A stretch of 64,000 bases of DNA from JACMJL01 sp963791805 (GCA_963791805.1 CAWBTU010000006.1:620001-684000), one strand, 5' to 3'; positions 17,303 to 26,223 are shown, counted from the stretch's first letter. Program-made: numbers and translations. Notes: generated from the sequence alone by a model not told the origin.

Positions 17303-17417
17303 AAACAACATATTATATTTTGCTAAGAGATTGTTCGCTGCGCATAGAAAGACTAAGCTGGCTAATTTTCAAATTGCTACCCACTCAAAACTCGCTAACG
17401 CTCAAACATTTCGTGGA
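17303..17417. repeat. AACAACAT-family element R1 (one-sided copy)
   Basis: R1 starts AAACAACATATTATATTTTG and shares with R2 (17462) about 105 bp of closely similar sequence, including CTAAGAGATTGTTCGCTGCGC, CACTCAAAACTCGCTA and CAAACATTTCGTGG. It lacks the right-hand inverted arm that R2 has, so it looks like a truncated copy. The 216-bp frame covering it (17217-17432) has no gene features. Confidence 0.6.
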
Positions 17418-17461
17418 TTTAAGGGGATTTAATAATTAATATATGATTAATTAATGTACGT

Positions 17462-17662
17462 AAACAACATGATATTTCCTGCTAAGAGATTGTTCGCTGC
17501 GCAAAGAAAGACTAAGCTGATTTATTTTCAAATTGCTACCCACTCAAAACTCGCTATCGCTCAAACATTTCGTGGGCTTAACGCAATTTAAAAATAAATC
17601 AGCCAAGTCTTTCTAATGCTCGCTCAGACAATCTCTACGCAGGAAATATCATGTTGTTACGT
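17462..17662. repeat. AACAACAT-family element R2, long inverted repeat
   Basis: An approximately 200-bp element with arms of about 70 bp: left arm 17462-17533 (AAACAACATGATATTTCCTG ...) and right arm 17588-17662 (... CAGGAAATATCATGTTGTT), with a central region containing CCCAC...GTGGG. It has no transposase. The size and arms are MITE-like; as RNA it would fold into one long hairpin. The inverted repeat extends outward into ACGTA on both sides. Confidence 0.65.
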
Positions 17663-17705
17663 AGCGTTAAGTTTTTTATATATTAACAGTAATTTTGTAT
17701 ACGAT

Positions 17706-17761
17706 AACCCGGGACATTCTTCAGCTTCGAAGGCTATCTATTAAGAGAAGAGTGTCCTGCG
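17706..17761. repeat. Structured palindromic repeat, copy E
   Basis: A copy of the GGGACACCC family: arms CCCGGGACATTCTTC (17708-17722) and GAAGAGTGTCCTG (17747-17759), inner CAGCTTCGAAGG palindrome. Followed by GCAAGACAGAAATG, similar to the tail of copy C. Confidence 0.65.
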
Positions 17762-17816
17762 CGTAGGCAAGACAGAAATGAAAAAATACTTTAACTTTAA
17801 TAGTCAATAAAAAGAT

Positions 17817-17876
17817 AAACAACATATTATGATTTGATTACAGATAGTTCTCTGAACAAATCATATTATGTTGTTT
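17817..17876. repeat. AACAACAT-family element R3, short hairpin
   Basis: A 60-bp inverted repeat with 20-bp arms AAACAACATATTATGATTTG / CAAATCATATTATGTTGTTT (one mismatch). The 45 bp to its left (TTTAACTTTAATAGTCAATA...) match the sequence left of R1. Confidence 0.65.
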
Positions 17877-17921
17877 CTTATTTTCTATAATTATTTAAGC
17901 TAATAAGTTAATTGCATATGA

Positions 17922-18043
17922 TAACCCGGGACACCCTTCAGCTACGGAGCCCATCTAAAGAGAAAGGGTGTCCTGCATCAACCAAGACAACCTGAGATAT
18001 CCTTTAGCTTCGAAGGCATACTACTAAGAAAAGGGTGTCCCGC
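17922..18043. repeat. Structured palindromic repeat, pair F+G
   Basis: Copy F (arms from CCCGGGACACCCTTC at about 17925 to GAAAGGGTGTCCTG at 17975) is followed after about 15 bp by copy G (CCTGAGATATCCTTT from 17991 to AAAAGGGTGTCCCG ending at about 18042, with the inner AGCTTCGAAGG). As in the 11.4-kb island, one good copy is paired with one degenerate copy. Confidence 0.65.
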
Positions 18044-18097
18044 AATTAACTAGATTGATGTCTAATAATTAACTCGATAACGATGAATAATGCTATC

Positions 18098-19840
18098 CTA
18101 TATGGAAGTTATCAACTTCAAATCACCTTCATAAATAGTCTCTTTTCTAACTAACTCCAACGCTATTTTTTCTAACATTTCGATATTAGTTTGTATTATA
18201 TCTTTAGTTTCCTCGTATAGAGAGTTAACTAAGGATTTACATTCTGCAATTATATTGTCTCCACTGGTTATATGCATATCTGAAATCCCCTGTAGACTTA
18301 ATAAGCCTAAAGAATCACCCATGCCGTATTCTGTTATCATAGTAGTGATTATACTTGTGGATGTTTTTAAATCGCTATAAGCGCCTGTTGTTACATTATC
18401 ATTTCCATAAACAATTTCTTCTGCAGCTCGTCCGCCTAAAAGAACTTTAATTCTTTTTCTTAAATAATCTTTATTTTGATATAATTGATCTTTTGGAATA
18501 CTAAGGGTATATCCGCCAGCACCTTTACTACTTGGTATAATTGTAATCTTCGAGATTTGTTCATCTGGAAGAATAAAACGGGAAACAAGAGCATGTCCAG
18601 CTTCATGGTAAGCAGTGATTAGTTTATCAGTATCTTTAATATAGTCTCTGTTAACTTTTTCATATCCTGCTAAAACAATAGAAAAAGCTTTATCAATATG
18701 TTGATTTGTTATAAATTTACTATTATCTTTACAGGCAAGTATTGCAGATTCATTTACAAGATTCTCTAGTTTAGCTCCAGAAAAATAAACAGTTCTGTGA
18801 GCCCAATCTTTTAAATCAATATCTCCAACTGGTTTGTTCTTTAAATGTAAATTTAGTATTTTTTCTCTTGCAGAAATATCTGGTAGAGATATTTCAACAT
18901 GCCTGTCAAATCGTCCAGGTCTTAAAAGGGCTGGGTCAAGCATATCAAGTCTGTTAGTAGCTGCTAAAACAATTATTCCTTCATTCTCATTAAAGCCTGA
19001 CATTTCTGTTAGTAGAGCATTTAATGTTTGATCTTTTTCGTCTGAGCTTCCGCCTTTTGAATTGCCTCTCTTTTTTCCAATTGCATCAATTTCATCTATG
19101 AAGATAACTGCTTTTCCATTTGTTTTTGCTTTTTTAAAAAGTTGCCTTATTCTGCTAGCGCCTACACCAACGTAAACTTGAATAAAGTCAGAACCTGACA
19201 TTGCATAAAAAGATACACCTGCTTCTCCAGCTATTGCCTTGGCAAGTAGAGTTTTACCTGTACCTGGTTCCCCGTACAATATTATGCCTTTAGGCATCCT
19301 AGCTCCATAGGCAATATACTTGTCTGGATTTTTTAGGAAGTCGACTACATCTTTAACACTTTCTTTAGCCTCCTCATTTCCTGCTACGTTATCGAAGGAA
19401 TAAGGCATATCATTTACTTCAGTAGTAGTTAGTGTATCTACAGAAAATAGACTTTTAGAAGTTATTTTAGAGGACTTAAGGAAGAAAATCAGTATTGCTA
19501 TAATTGAAATTACTAGTAAAGTAGTTGGAACAATATCTTTGATAGAAGTTGGATAATTTTCTGAAACTTTTATTCCCTTTTCTAAAAGTGTTTCTTTAAA
19601 TTTGTCATTTCTAGGGTTATCAGTCTCATATTTAGATTTATCCTTCAATTCGATTAATATCTTAGGCGAACTGGTTACATAAACCGAGGATACTTTATTT
19701 TGAGATAAGTCATTCATAAAGTTTACATATAGTTTGTAGGATACAGGCTTTTCAGTTACATTACCTATTAGTAGTGCTAGAATTGATAGTATAGCAATTA
19801 TTAAAGGAACTAGTAAGAATTTATTTTTAAATTTATTCAA
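18098..19840 (-). CDS. FtsH-like membrane ATP-dependent zinc protease
   Basis: An AAA+ membrane protease of the FtsH family that degrades membrane and regulatory proteins. Two N-terminal membrane segments flank a short extracellular domain. Walker A GEPGTGKT is at about residues 190-197, Walker B VIFIDEIDAIG and the SRH (LLRPGRFDR) follow, the zinc motif HEAGH is at 412-416, and the third ligand Asp is in TTGAYSDL. The start is taken at TTG 19840 after GAGGTGG; the open frame to 19912 has no ribosome binding site. At 580 aa it is a little shorter than main housekeeping FtsH and differs at usually fixed spots (SGSDFIQVYVG instead of SGSDFVEMFVG), so it may be a paralogue. Confidence 0.88.
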   Translation of the reverse strand: MNKFKNKFLLVPLIIAILSILALLIGNVTEKPVSYKLYVNFMNDLSQNKVSSVYVTSSPKILIELKDKSKYETDNPRNDKFKETLLEKGIKVSENYPTSIKDIVPTTLLVISIIAILIFFLKSSKITSKSLFSVDTLTTTEVNDMPYSFDNVAGNEEAKESVKDVVDFLKNPDKYIAYGARMPKGIILYGEPGTGKTLLAKAIAGEAGVSFYAMSGSDFIQVYVGVGASRIRQLFKKAKTNGKAVIFIDEIDAIGKKRGNSKGGSSDEKDQTLNALLTEMSGFNENEGIIVLAATNRLDMLDPALLRPGRFDRHVEISLPDISAREKILNLHLKNKPVGDIDLKDWAHRTVYFSGAKLENLVNESAILACKDNSKFITNQHIDKAFSIVLAGYEKVNRDYIKDTDKLITAYHEAGHALVSRFILPDEQISKITIIPSSKGAGGYTLSIPKDQLYQNKDYLRKRIKVLLGGRAAEEIVYGNDNVTTGAYSDLKTSTSIITTMITEYGMGDSLGLLSLQGISDMHITSGDNIIAECKSLVNSLYEETKDIIQTNIEMLEKIALELVRKETIYEGDLKLITSI

Positions 19841-20015
19841 TGCATCCACCTCACAATTAAGTTTACATAATACATTATAATTCATCGGTGAATTATGTCT
19901 AATGAAAATCATAAATTTTGCTATGGGAATTTCTCCTAGGATTAAATATTATTCTTGATATAATGTAAATATATAGTATACTTTTATATAGGAAAAGAAA
20001 ATAGGGGGAGTAATA

Positions 20016-21005
20016 ATGAAAATCAGTACTATAAAGGTAAAACTAACTGAAGAGGATATTTTTTCCAGCATACAAGAATATGTAAAGGTTGATAATTTCA
20101 AAGTTGAAAGCTTAACTTTCGGTGAAAACATTAACATAGCTTGTACATTAAAAAAGAAAATTAATATCGCTTTAAAAGCTAAAATAAAGATAGACAAAGT
20201 TGTGGACAACGTTCTGTATTTAAGCATATTAGATGTAAACGTTGCTAAAATACATATTTTTAATGGAATAAAGAATTTTGCATTAAAAACTGCATTAAAG
20301 GATTTTGCTGATCAAGGAATTAAAATCAATAAAGAAACTATAAGCGTAGATTTAGATATAATTGCAAGCAAAGTACCATTTGTTAAATTTAAATTGGTTA
20401 GTTTAACTACTGCTAATGGAGCTCTCGAAGCAGAAGTTGGTGATCTTGAGGTTATAAAGCCAGCTTTACAGGTAACTGAAGGAGAAAAAGAAGCTGAAGT
20501 AGAAATCGAAAAAGTAGTTGAAATAGAGGGAAAAATCGAAGAAGCTTCGATTATTAAAGTAAACGATAAATATACAAGTTTAAGAGTTATGGCAACTAAT
20601 AAAGTACCTGAAAAATACGCCATAGTAGCTGAATATGCATTTCTAGTACCGGATATACTAATTCTATTTGGAAGAATACTTAAAGACAAGAGAGTTCCAG
20701 TAAAGGATAAGCTTGTTATTGGAAGTGTAATTGCATATTTTGCATCTCCAATTGATATCGGCTTATTATTTATTCCTTTTATTGGTGAAGCAGGAGCTGT
20801 AGCAATGGCATTTTATGGACTTAGCTATGTTATAGCAAAACTTCCAGAACAAGTTATTATGGATAATTGGCAGGGAAAAGAAGAACAAATGCTTAAAATC
20901 AAAAAAGGCGTAGAATTATTAAATAAAGCAGCAGGCGGAAAAAACATACAAAAATTATTGAAAATCTCAAATTACAGAAGAAGAAAGAAAATGAATAAAA
21001 AATAG
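20016..21005 (+). CDS. DUF1232 (YkvA-like) membrane protein
   Basis: A 329-aa protein. The N-terminal 150 residues are beta-rich (repeated IKLTEEDIF / NINIACTLKKK / LEAEVGDLEV patterns), followed by an acidic linker (EKEAEVEIEKVVEIEG) and a C-terminal DUF1232 domain of about 90 residues with VPVKDKLVIGSVIAYFASPID and IPFIGEAGAVAMAFYG, which carries one or two membrane segments. Function unknown. A shorter DUF1232-only form is more usual; the added N-terminal domain is notable. AGGGGGAG precedes the ATG. rnhA follows after 10 nt. Confidence 0.75.
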   Translation: MKISTIKVKLTEEDIFSSIQEYVKVDNFKVESLTFGENINIACTLKKKINIALKAKIKIDKVVDNVLYLSILDVNVAKIHIFNGIKNFALKTALKDFADQGIKINKETISVDLDIIASKVPFVKFKLVSLTTANGALEAEVGDLEVIKPALQVTEGEKEAEVEIEKVVEIEGKIEEASIIKVNDKYTSLRVMATNKVPEKYAIVAEYAFLVPDILILFGRILKDKRVPVKDKLVIGSVIAYFASPIDIGLLFIPFIGEAGAVAMAFYGLSYVIAKLPEQVIMDNWQGKEEQMLKIKKGVELLNKAAGGKNIQKLLKISNYRRRKKMNKK

Positions 21006-21015
21006 GAGGTTTTCC

Positions 21016-21465
21016 ATGAAGGAAGTGACTATTTACACTGATGGTGCGTGCAGAGGAAATGGCAAAGAAACAAGTGTAGGTGCTTTTGGTATTGTACTAA
21101 TATATAATGGTACAAGAAAAGAATACAAGCAAGCATTTTTAAATACAACTAACAATATTATGGAATTATCTGCGGTTGTAAAAGCTCTGTCAATGCTTAA
21201 AGAGCCATGTAGTGTAAAAGTGTATAGTGATTCAGCATATGTTGTAAATGCTATTAATCAGAATTGGATTGTTAACTGGGTAAAAAATGGTTGGAGAACT
21301 TCAAACAAAGAGCCAGTTAAAAATAAAGAACTTTGGGAAGAGCTAATTGAATTACTAAAATTTCACAAGGTGTTTTTTCACAAAGTTAAAGGTCATAGTG
21401 ATAATGAACTTAACAATAGATGTGATGAATTAGCAAATGAAGCAATGGATGAGTTAGTAAAATAA
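21016..21465 (+). CDS. rnhA: Ribonuclease HI
   Basis: RNase HI cuts RNA in RNA-DNA hybrids. The four catalytic acids are visible: D in YTDGACRGNG, E in NNIMELSAV, D in YSDSAYVVNA, and D in NRCDELANEA. The basic handle region (WVKNGWRTSNKEPVKNKELW) is present. The 149-aa length is normal. Ribosome binding site AGGAGG; likely co-transcribed with the DUF1232 gene. Confidence 0.95.
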   Translation: MKEVTIYTDGACRGNGKETSVGAFGIVLIYNGTRKEYKQAFLNTTNNIMELSAVVKALSMLKEPCSVKVYSDSAYVVNAINQNWIVNWVKNGWRTSNKEPVKNKELWEELIELLKFHKVFFHKVKGHSDNELNNRCDELANEAMDELVK

Positions 21466-21534
21466 ATTTATGTTTAAATATTTAAAAAATGCATACTCTA
21501 TATTTGACAACAATTAAATAAGGAGTGTGTTTTT

Positions 21535-21711
21535 ATGAGTACTAGATTTTTTAAAGGAATTGCCACTGGGGCAATAATTGGAACTGCAGCTGGTATGCTG
21601 ATTTACCCACAGATGGATAGAAGTACGAGAAACAAAGTAAAAAGATCAAGTAAAATGGTTAAAAATGCTGCAGAAGATGTTTTTGGTGAAATGAAACATT
21701 GGTCAAAATAG
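21535..21711 (+). CDS. Small YtxH-like membrane protein
   Basis: A 58-aa protein too short for the usual ORF cut-off. It begins MSTRFFKGIATGAIIGTAAG, a glycine-rich membrane helix like YtxH/gas-vesicle-like small proteins, and continues with a basic amphipathic tail (STRNKVKRSSKMVKNAAEDV). AAGGAG lies about 11 nt before the ATG, a TTGACA box is near 21505, and a strong terminator follows directly. Function unknown. Confidence 0.75.
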   Translation: MSTRFFKGIATGAIIGTAAGMLIYPQMDRSTRNKVKRSSKMVKNAAEDVFGEMKHWSK

Positions 21712-21712
21712 A

Positions 21713-21750
21713 AATAAAGAATTTGAGGTTGACTCAAATTCTTTATTTTT
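21713..21750 (+). terminator. Terminator after the YtxH-like gene
   Basis: A 15-bp stem AATAAAGAATTTGAG / CTCAAATTCTTTATT with a 5-nt loop, followed by TTTTT. It starts 2 nt after the stop. Confidence 0.88.
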
Positions 21751-21907
21751 TATTAAAAATTAAATTTCAATTGATTTTGTATAATAAAAAATTATAGAAA
21801 TAAGCAACAATGCTTTGCAGTTATTGTTGGAAATATGTTATAATATAGAGGATTTTGAAGTATAAAAAAGTTATACACTATTTTATAAATGAAAAGGAAG
21901 AGGTATT

Positions 21908-23206
21908 ATGGAGATTTTATCCTTGGGTGAAAAAATTAAATTGAAAAGAAAAGAATTGGGGTTGACTTTAAAAGATTTAGCTGGAGATAGAATTACACCA
22001 GGCCAGATAAGTTTAGTTGAATCAGGCAAATCAAACCCAAGTATGGATCTACTTGAATATTTAGCTTCCAACCTTAACACGTCTGTTGAATATTTAATGG
22101 AATCTGAAGAAACTCAAGCCGAAAAAATCTGTTTGTATTTTGAAGATATGGCAGAGTTTAATATAATGAATGATAACTTAAATAGTAGTGAGGAATATAT
22201 TGAAAAGGCACTTTTCTATGCTGAACGGTACAATTTAGAGTATAGAAAGGCTAAAAATCTATATTTAAGGGGAGCTATCTGTATTTCGAACAGAGAATTG
22301 GCTCTTGCTCAACAATATTTTCTTTCAGCAAATGGGATATTCATTAAAGAAAATAAATATGAGAATATAGTAAATACATTTTTAAAGTTAGGTACAATTA
22401 CTTTGGAATTAAAAGCATATCATTCTGCTTTTAGTTATTTTCAACAAGCTGAAAAAGTGTACACTAATAATGATATTGGAAATGATTTTTTGCTTGGTCA
22501 AATTTATTATCATATAGCATTTACAAATTTCAAACTAGACAATATTGATAGTGCAATTAATTATTCCTATCTTTCTAAAGAAAAATTTAATCAACTTAAT
22601 AATAAAAAAGAATACGCTAAATCTCTTTTATTAATTGCTGAGGAATATAGTAAGATTGGAAATATTGATAAAGCAATAATGTATTCTAAAAAAACTTTAC
22701 AAGCTTTTAAAGATGTAAATGATTCTGAGTATTTATCAAAAATTGAAAATGATATTGGCAAGCTGTTTTTTGAGTTCGATAATATGGAGGAATCTTTTAT
22801 ACATTATAATAGAGCTAAAGAGTTACGAGAAAAAAACAATGACAAAAGTTTAATTGAGACATTAATAAATATTTGTGAAAATTATATTAAACTAAAAGAT
22901 GTAACTAGTTCAAATTTGGTATTAGATGAGATTATGGAAAATATCTCTGAGGGTGATGCGGATACCTTAGTGTCCTATTATCTTCTTAAATATAGAATTA
23001 ACAGTCTTGAAAATAATGAAAATGAAGCTGAAAACACACTTATTATTGCATTAGATTATGCGAGAAATATTGGTAATATTAGTAAAGCTGCTGAGATTTC
23101 AATTATTTTGGGGAAATTCTACATCGATAATGGAAATGATAAGAAGGCTGCAGTCTATTTAAATATGGGAGTTGAACTTTTCAAAGAACAAGGCATTTTG
23201 AAATAG
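21908..23206 (+). CDS. HTH-TPR transcriptional regulator 1
   Basis: A 432-aa regulator with an XRE-type helix-turn-helix at about residues 7-60 (GEKIKLKRKELGLTLKDLAG, then TPGQISLVESGKSNPSMDLL) followed by about nine TPR-like helical repeats. This is the architecture of RRNPP regulators (PlcR, PrgX, Rap-like), many of which bind secreted peptides; peptide binding here is inference. A paralogue follows 26 nt downstream. No gene for a small secreted peptide is evident nearby. GGAAGAGG precedes the ATG. Confidence 0.82.
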   Translation: MEILSLGEKIKLKRKELGLTLKDLAGDRITPGQISLVESGKSNPSMDLLEYLASNLNTSVEYLMESEETQAEKICLYFEDMAEFNIMNDNLNSSEEYIEKALFYAERYNLEYRKAKNLYLRGAICISNRELALAQQYFLSANGIFIKENKYENIVNTFLKLGTITLELKAYHSAFSYFQQAEKVYTNNDIGNDFLLGQIYYHIAFTNFKLDNIDSAINYSYLSKEKFNQLNNKKEYAKSLLLIAEEYSKIGNIDKAIMYSKKTLQAFKDVNDSEYLSKIENDIGKLFFEFDNMEESFIHYNRAKELREKNNDKSLIETLINICENYIKLKDVTSSNLVLDEIMENISEGDADTLVSYYLLKYRINSLENNENEAENTLIIALDYARNIGNISKAAEISIILGKFYIDNGNDKKAAVYLNMGVELFKEQGILK

Positions 23207-23231
23207 TTAGATTAAAGATGGGTGTGTTATT

Positions 23232-24488
23232 ATGGAAGTATTATCTATTGGAGAGAAAATCAAAAGAGCGCGAATTTATAAAGGTTTTACATTAAAGGAT
23301 TTATGCAATGGGAAAATTTCTGTTTCAAAAATGAGTTGTATTGAGAATAATAAAGTAAGCCTTGACCAAGAAGTATTGGAATTTATTGCGCAAAAACTTG
23401 ATGTTGATATTGATTACTTGAAAGAAGATGTAGAAGAACAAATTATCAGAAATACACTTGAGCAAGACAAATCAATTAGTATCGTAGATTTTGAAAGCGA
23501 TATGCTATATAACCTAGAAATTGCCGAAAACTATAGTTATTTCAATTCAGCTTTTATTATTATGCATAGATTGTTCAGTTATTACCTTGATTTAAATTTA
23601 GTCGGAAATGTAGAAAATATTCTTCCTAAGTACTATGAGCTATACCTAAAATCAGATGATGAAGAAAATAAATTTATTTATAATTTAGATATGGGAAGAT
23701 TCTTATATATTAACAAAGAATATCTTGAAGCAATAAACTATTATAGAAATACAAGATGCAAACTATCAGAGAAGGATTTTAATAATGATTTAATTATTAA
23801 GGCTGCTATTCAAGAATCAAAATGTTATTTAATGTTAAAAAATTATGAAAAAGCTAATGAATTTGTGGACATACTATTAGGGTATATTGTGTATATTACA
23901 GAAGATAGCCTTAGAGCTGAAATTTATCACCATGTTGCAATTATTAAGCTTAGGAATAATAAAAAAGACTTCTTTGAACTAGAAGATAAAGCTAATAAGT
24001 GTTATGGGGATAATTTATCAAATAAAGCTGAATCAATGTATGATTACTCAGTGATTTTCTTTGAATTAGGGGATAAGCAGAAGGCTTTAGAATATTTGAA
24101 GATGGGAATAGATATATATCCTTTAGATTACAAATGTAACTTAGCACGTTTTGTTATGAGAAATGTATGTTTATTGATTGAAAATAATGAAATAGAATAT
24201 GCGGATAATTATTGTGAAGAGTGTTTAAATCTTGCTATTGACTTAAATAATGATGAGTTAATTGAAAAAACATACTATTATAAGTCATTAATTTTATGTA
24301 AGCAAAACAACTTTATTTCAGCTGAGATGTATATAAACTTATCACTAGATGTGTTGACGAAATTTGGGAAAAAGCAAGATATTTATAATAGATATATGGA
24401 AATAGGCAATATGTATTATAAAATAGGTGCTATTTCAGATTCTTTAAAGTATTTTTCATTGGCCATTTCATTAGAAAAGAAAATATAA
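23232..24488 (+). CDS. HTH-TPR transcriptional regulator 2
   Basis: A 418-aa paralogue of the gene before it, with the same plan: XRE HTH (GEKIKRARIYKGFTLKDLCN, then SVSKMSCIENNKVSLDQEVL) and a TPR array to the C terminus. Its first residues (MEVLSIGEKIK) nearly match those of regulator 1 (MEILSLGEKIK), but the bodies are diverged, which implies an old tandem duplication. The HTH recognition helix is less canonical (VSKMSCIENNK), so DNA binding could differ or be lost. Ribosome binding site is weak (GGGTGTG); probably translated from the same transcript. Confidence 0.8.
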   Translation: MEVLSIGEKIKRARIYKGFTLKDLCNGKISVSKMSCIENNKVSLDQEVLEFIAQKLDVDIDYLKEDVEEQIIRNTLEQDKSISIVDFESDMLYNLEIAENYSYFNSAFIIMHRLFSYYLDLNLVGNVENILPKYYELYLKSDDEENKFIYNLDMGRFLYINKEYLEAINYYRNTRCKLSEKDFNNDLIIKAAIQESKCYLMLKNYEKANEFVDILLGYIVYITEDSLRAEIYHHVAIIKLRNNKKDFFELEDKANKCYGDNLSNKAESMYDYSVIFFELGDKQKALEYLKMGIDIYPLDYKCNLARFVMRNVCLLIENNEIEYADNYCEECLNLAIDLNNDELIEKTYYYKSLILCKQNNFISAEMYINLSLDVLTKFGKKQDIYNRYMEIGNMYYKIGAISDSLKYFSLAISLEKKI

Positions 24489-24576
24489 TGAGAAATGCTG
24501 TGTTGGCTATGCGTTTTAAGCAAATGTGAGTTTAATAGTATTAAAAAGCCAGGGTAGTTAAGAGAGAAGGGATTTT

Positions 24577-25458
24577 TTGAAAAAGAATATTTATTTAACT
24601 ATAATTAGCATTACTATTTTGCTTACAATATGTTTTTCTGTTTCATATTTGTATTTTTCCAAATTGAAACCAGCTTCAGCAAGTTCATCTGAAATAAGAG
24701 TGGACAACCATTTTACTGAAAACATTTATAGTGAAGCTATACCAGCAATAACAATAGATGCATCACATATTTTTGAAGCAGAGGACAAGCCACTTTATCC
24801 TAAAGAAGTCTTTCTAACTATAGATGATGGTCCATCAGAGAATAATACTTTAAAAGTACTATCCATTTTGAAAGAAAATGGTGTTAAAGCTACATTTTTT
24901 ATGATAGGTAAAAATGCAGAAGCATTGCCTCAAATAGTAAAAGCTGTGAATGATGCAGGAATGAGTATCGGAAATCATACATATACTCATGATTACAAAT
25001 TGTATGGAAGTATAGATTCTTGCCTTAATGATTTTGATAAGTTTAATGTTATTATGGATAAAACCATTGGGAAGAAGTCTATAAATTTCATTAGATTCCC
25101 TGGTGGATCTGATAACCAGGTTTCTAACAGTGATATAATGTCTCAAATTAGATCAACGGCTGTAGCGAAAGGTTTGTTTTATGTAGATTGGAATGTAAGC
25201 TCTGGAGATGCTGCTCCAAGTGGACTAACTTCTCAAGCAATAATAAGCAACATTACAGGACAATGTAGTAATAAGAATTTTGCGGTTGTATTGATGCATG
25301 ATGCTCCAGATAAAAAAACTACGGCAGAAGCTCTTCCCACTGTAATTAAATACTTAAAAGATAACGGGTTTGTTTTCAGAACCTTTGATGATATTACTCC
25401 TACTGAAAAAAATGAAATGATAAAACTTAGAATTGTAAATAGGGGAATAAAAAAGTAA
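24577..25458 (+). CDS. Polysaccharide deacetylase (NodB domain)
   Basis: A secreted or membrane-anchored CE4 deacetylase acting on peptidoglycan or another N-acetylated glycan. An N-terminal membrane segment (residues 5-27) precedes the NodB domain with motif 1 TIDDGPSENN, motif 2 HTYTHDY (the H-x3-H zinc ligands), RFPGGSDN, and a late LMHDAPDK. The 293-aa length is normal. Start TTG 24577 after AGAAGG with 6 nt spacing. It follows the regulator pair by 88 bp. A shared terminator lies at its end. Confidence 0.92.
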   Translation: MKKNIYLTIISITILLTICFSVSYLYFSKLKPASASSSEIRVDNHFTENIYSEAIPAITIDASHIFEAEDKPLYPKEVFLTIDDGPSENNTLKVLSILKENGVKATFFMIGKNAEALPQIVKAVNDAGMSIGNHTYTHDYKLYGSIDSCLNDFDKFNVIMDKTIGKKSINFIRFPGGSDNQVSNSDIMSQIRSTAVAKGLFYVDWNVSSGDAAPSGLTSQAIISNITGQCSNKNFAVVLMHDAPDKKTTAEALPTVIKYLKDNGFVFRTFDDITPTEKNEMIKLRIVNRGIKK

Positions 25459-25490
25459 AGAATGATTTTAACATCATTCTTTACTTTTTT
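25449..25490. terminator. Bidirectional terminator between deacetylase and gatD
   Basis: An 18-bp perfect stem AAAAAAGTAAAGAATGAT / ATCATTCTTTACTTTTTT with a 6-nt loop. A-runs and T-runs on both ends serve both strands. It overlaps both gene ends. Confidence 0.9.
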
Positions 25491-26209
25491 ACATTTTCTC
25501 TACTAATTATTATTTCTCTAGCTTTTTTTTCAAAACTATCATCTAAAGGGTCAAGTTCAACTGAATCGTATTTATGGCCTAGTGCAGTACATATTAGTTT
25601 ATCAGCAAATTCAGGGTTTTTTGAGAGAAAGGAACCATGAAAATATGTTCCATAGGTGTTTTTATATTTACAGCCTTCAAAGCCATCCTCACCATTGTTT
25701 CCATTGCCTAAAATAAGTTTACCAAGAGGTTTTAAGTCACCAATGTAAGTCCTACCTGAATGATTTTCAAAACCAACTAGCGTCTCGCCAGTATCTTCAT
25801 CTTTAATAATGGTATTTCCAATAAATCTAGTTTCACCACCATCTGTACAGATATCAAGTATCCCAATACCATTTAGTTTTTCGCCCTCAGGAGTTGTATA
25901 ATATTTCCCAAGCAATTGATATCCTCCACACACTGAAAGGAGAACTTTCTCCTGCTCTATATATTCAATGAGTGCTTCTTTTTTTGTTGCAATTAAATCT
26001 TCAGCAACTATAGATTGTTCATAATCTTGACCACCACCGAAAAACACAATATCATATGCTTCTTTATCAAAGCTTTCACCCATCGATAAATTAGTAATGT
26101 TCACTTTAATATTTCTTTGCTCTGCTCTATATTTTAGAATAAGTATATTACCAATATCACCGTATACATTTAAAAGATCAGGATAAAGGTGACATATATT
26201 TAGTTCCAT
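25481..26209 (-). CDS. gatD: Lipid II isoglutaminyl synthase, glutaminase subunit GatD
   Basis: A class I (CobB/CobQ-like) glutamine amidotransferase that supplies ammonia to MurT for amidation of D-Glu in the peptidoglycan stem. The nucleophile Cys is in VLLSVCGGYQLLG (about residue 94), the GGGQDYEQ oxyanion loop is present, and a late His is in YGTYFHGSFL. Length 242 aa matches GatD. It is 14 nt downstream of murT in the same operon. Confidence 0.95.
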   Translation of the reverse strand: MELNICHLYPDLLNVYGDIGNILILKYRAEQRNIKVNITNLSMGESFDKEAYDIVFFGGGQDYEQSIVAEDLIATKKEALIEYIEQEKVLLSVCGGYQLLGKYYTTPEGEKLNGIGILDICTDGGETRFIGNTIIKDEDTGETLVGFENHSGRTYIGDLKPLGKLILGNGNNGEDGFEGCKYKNTYGTYFHGSFLSKNPEFADKLICTALGHKYDSVELDPLDDSFEKKAREIIISRENVKK

Positions 26210-26223
26210 TTAATAAGCCCCCC

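Noticed and set aside
17217..17432. Open frame of 71 codons over the start of the repeat island
   Set aside because: It overlaps the end of the 132-aa gene in another frame, has no ribosome binding site and mostly translates repeat element R1.
17462..17662. Insertion sequence
   Set aside because: The arms are long, but there is no room for a transposase and no remnant of one. At most a MITE-like element.
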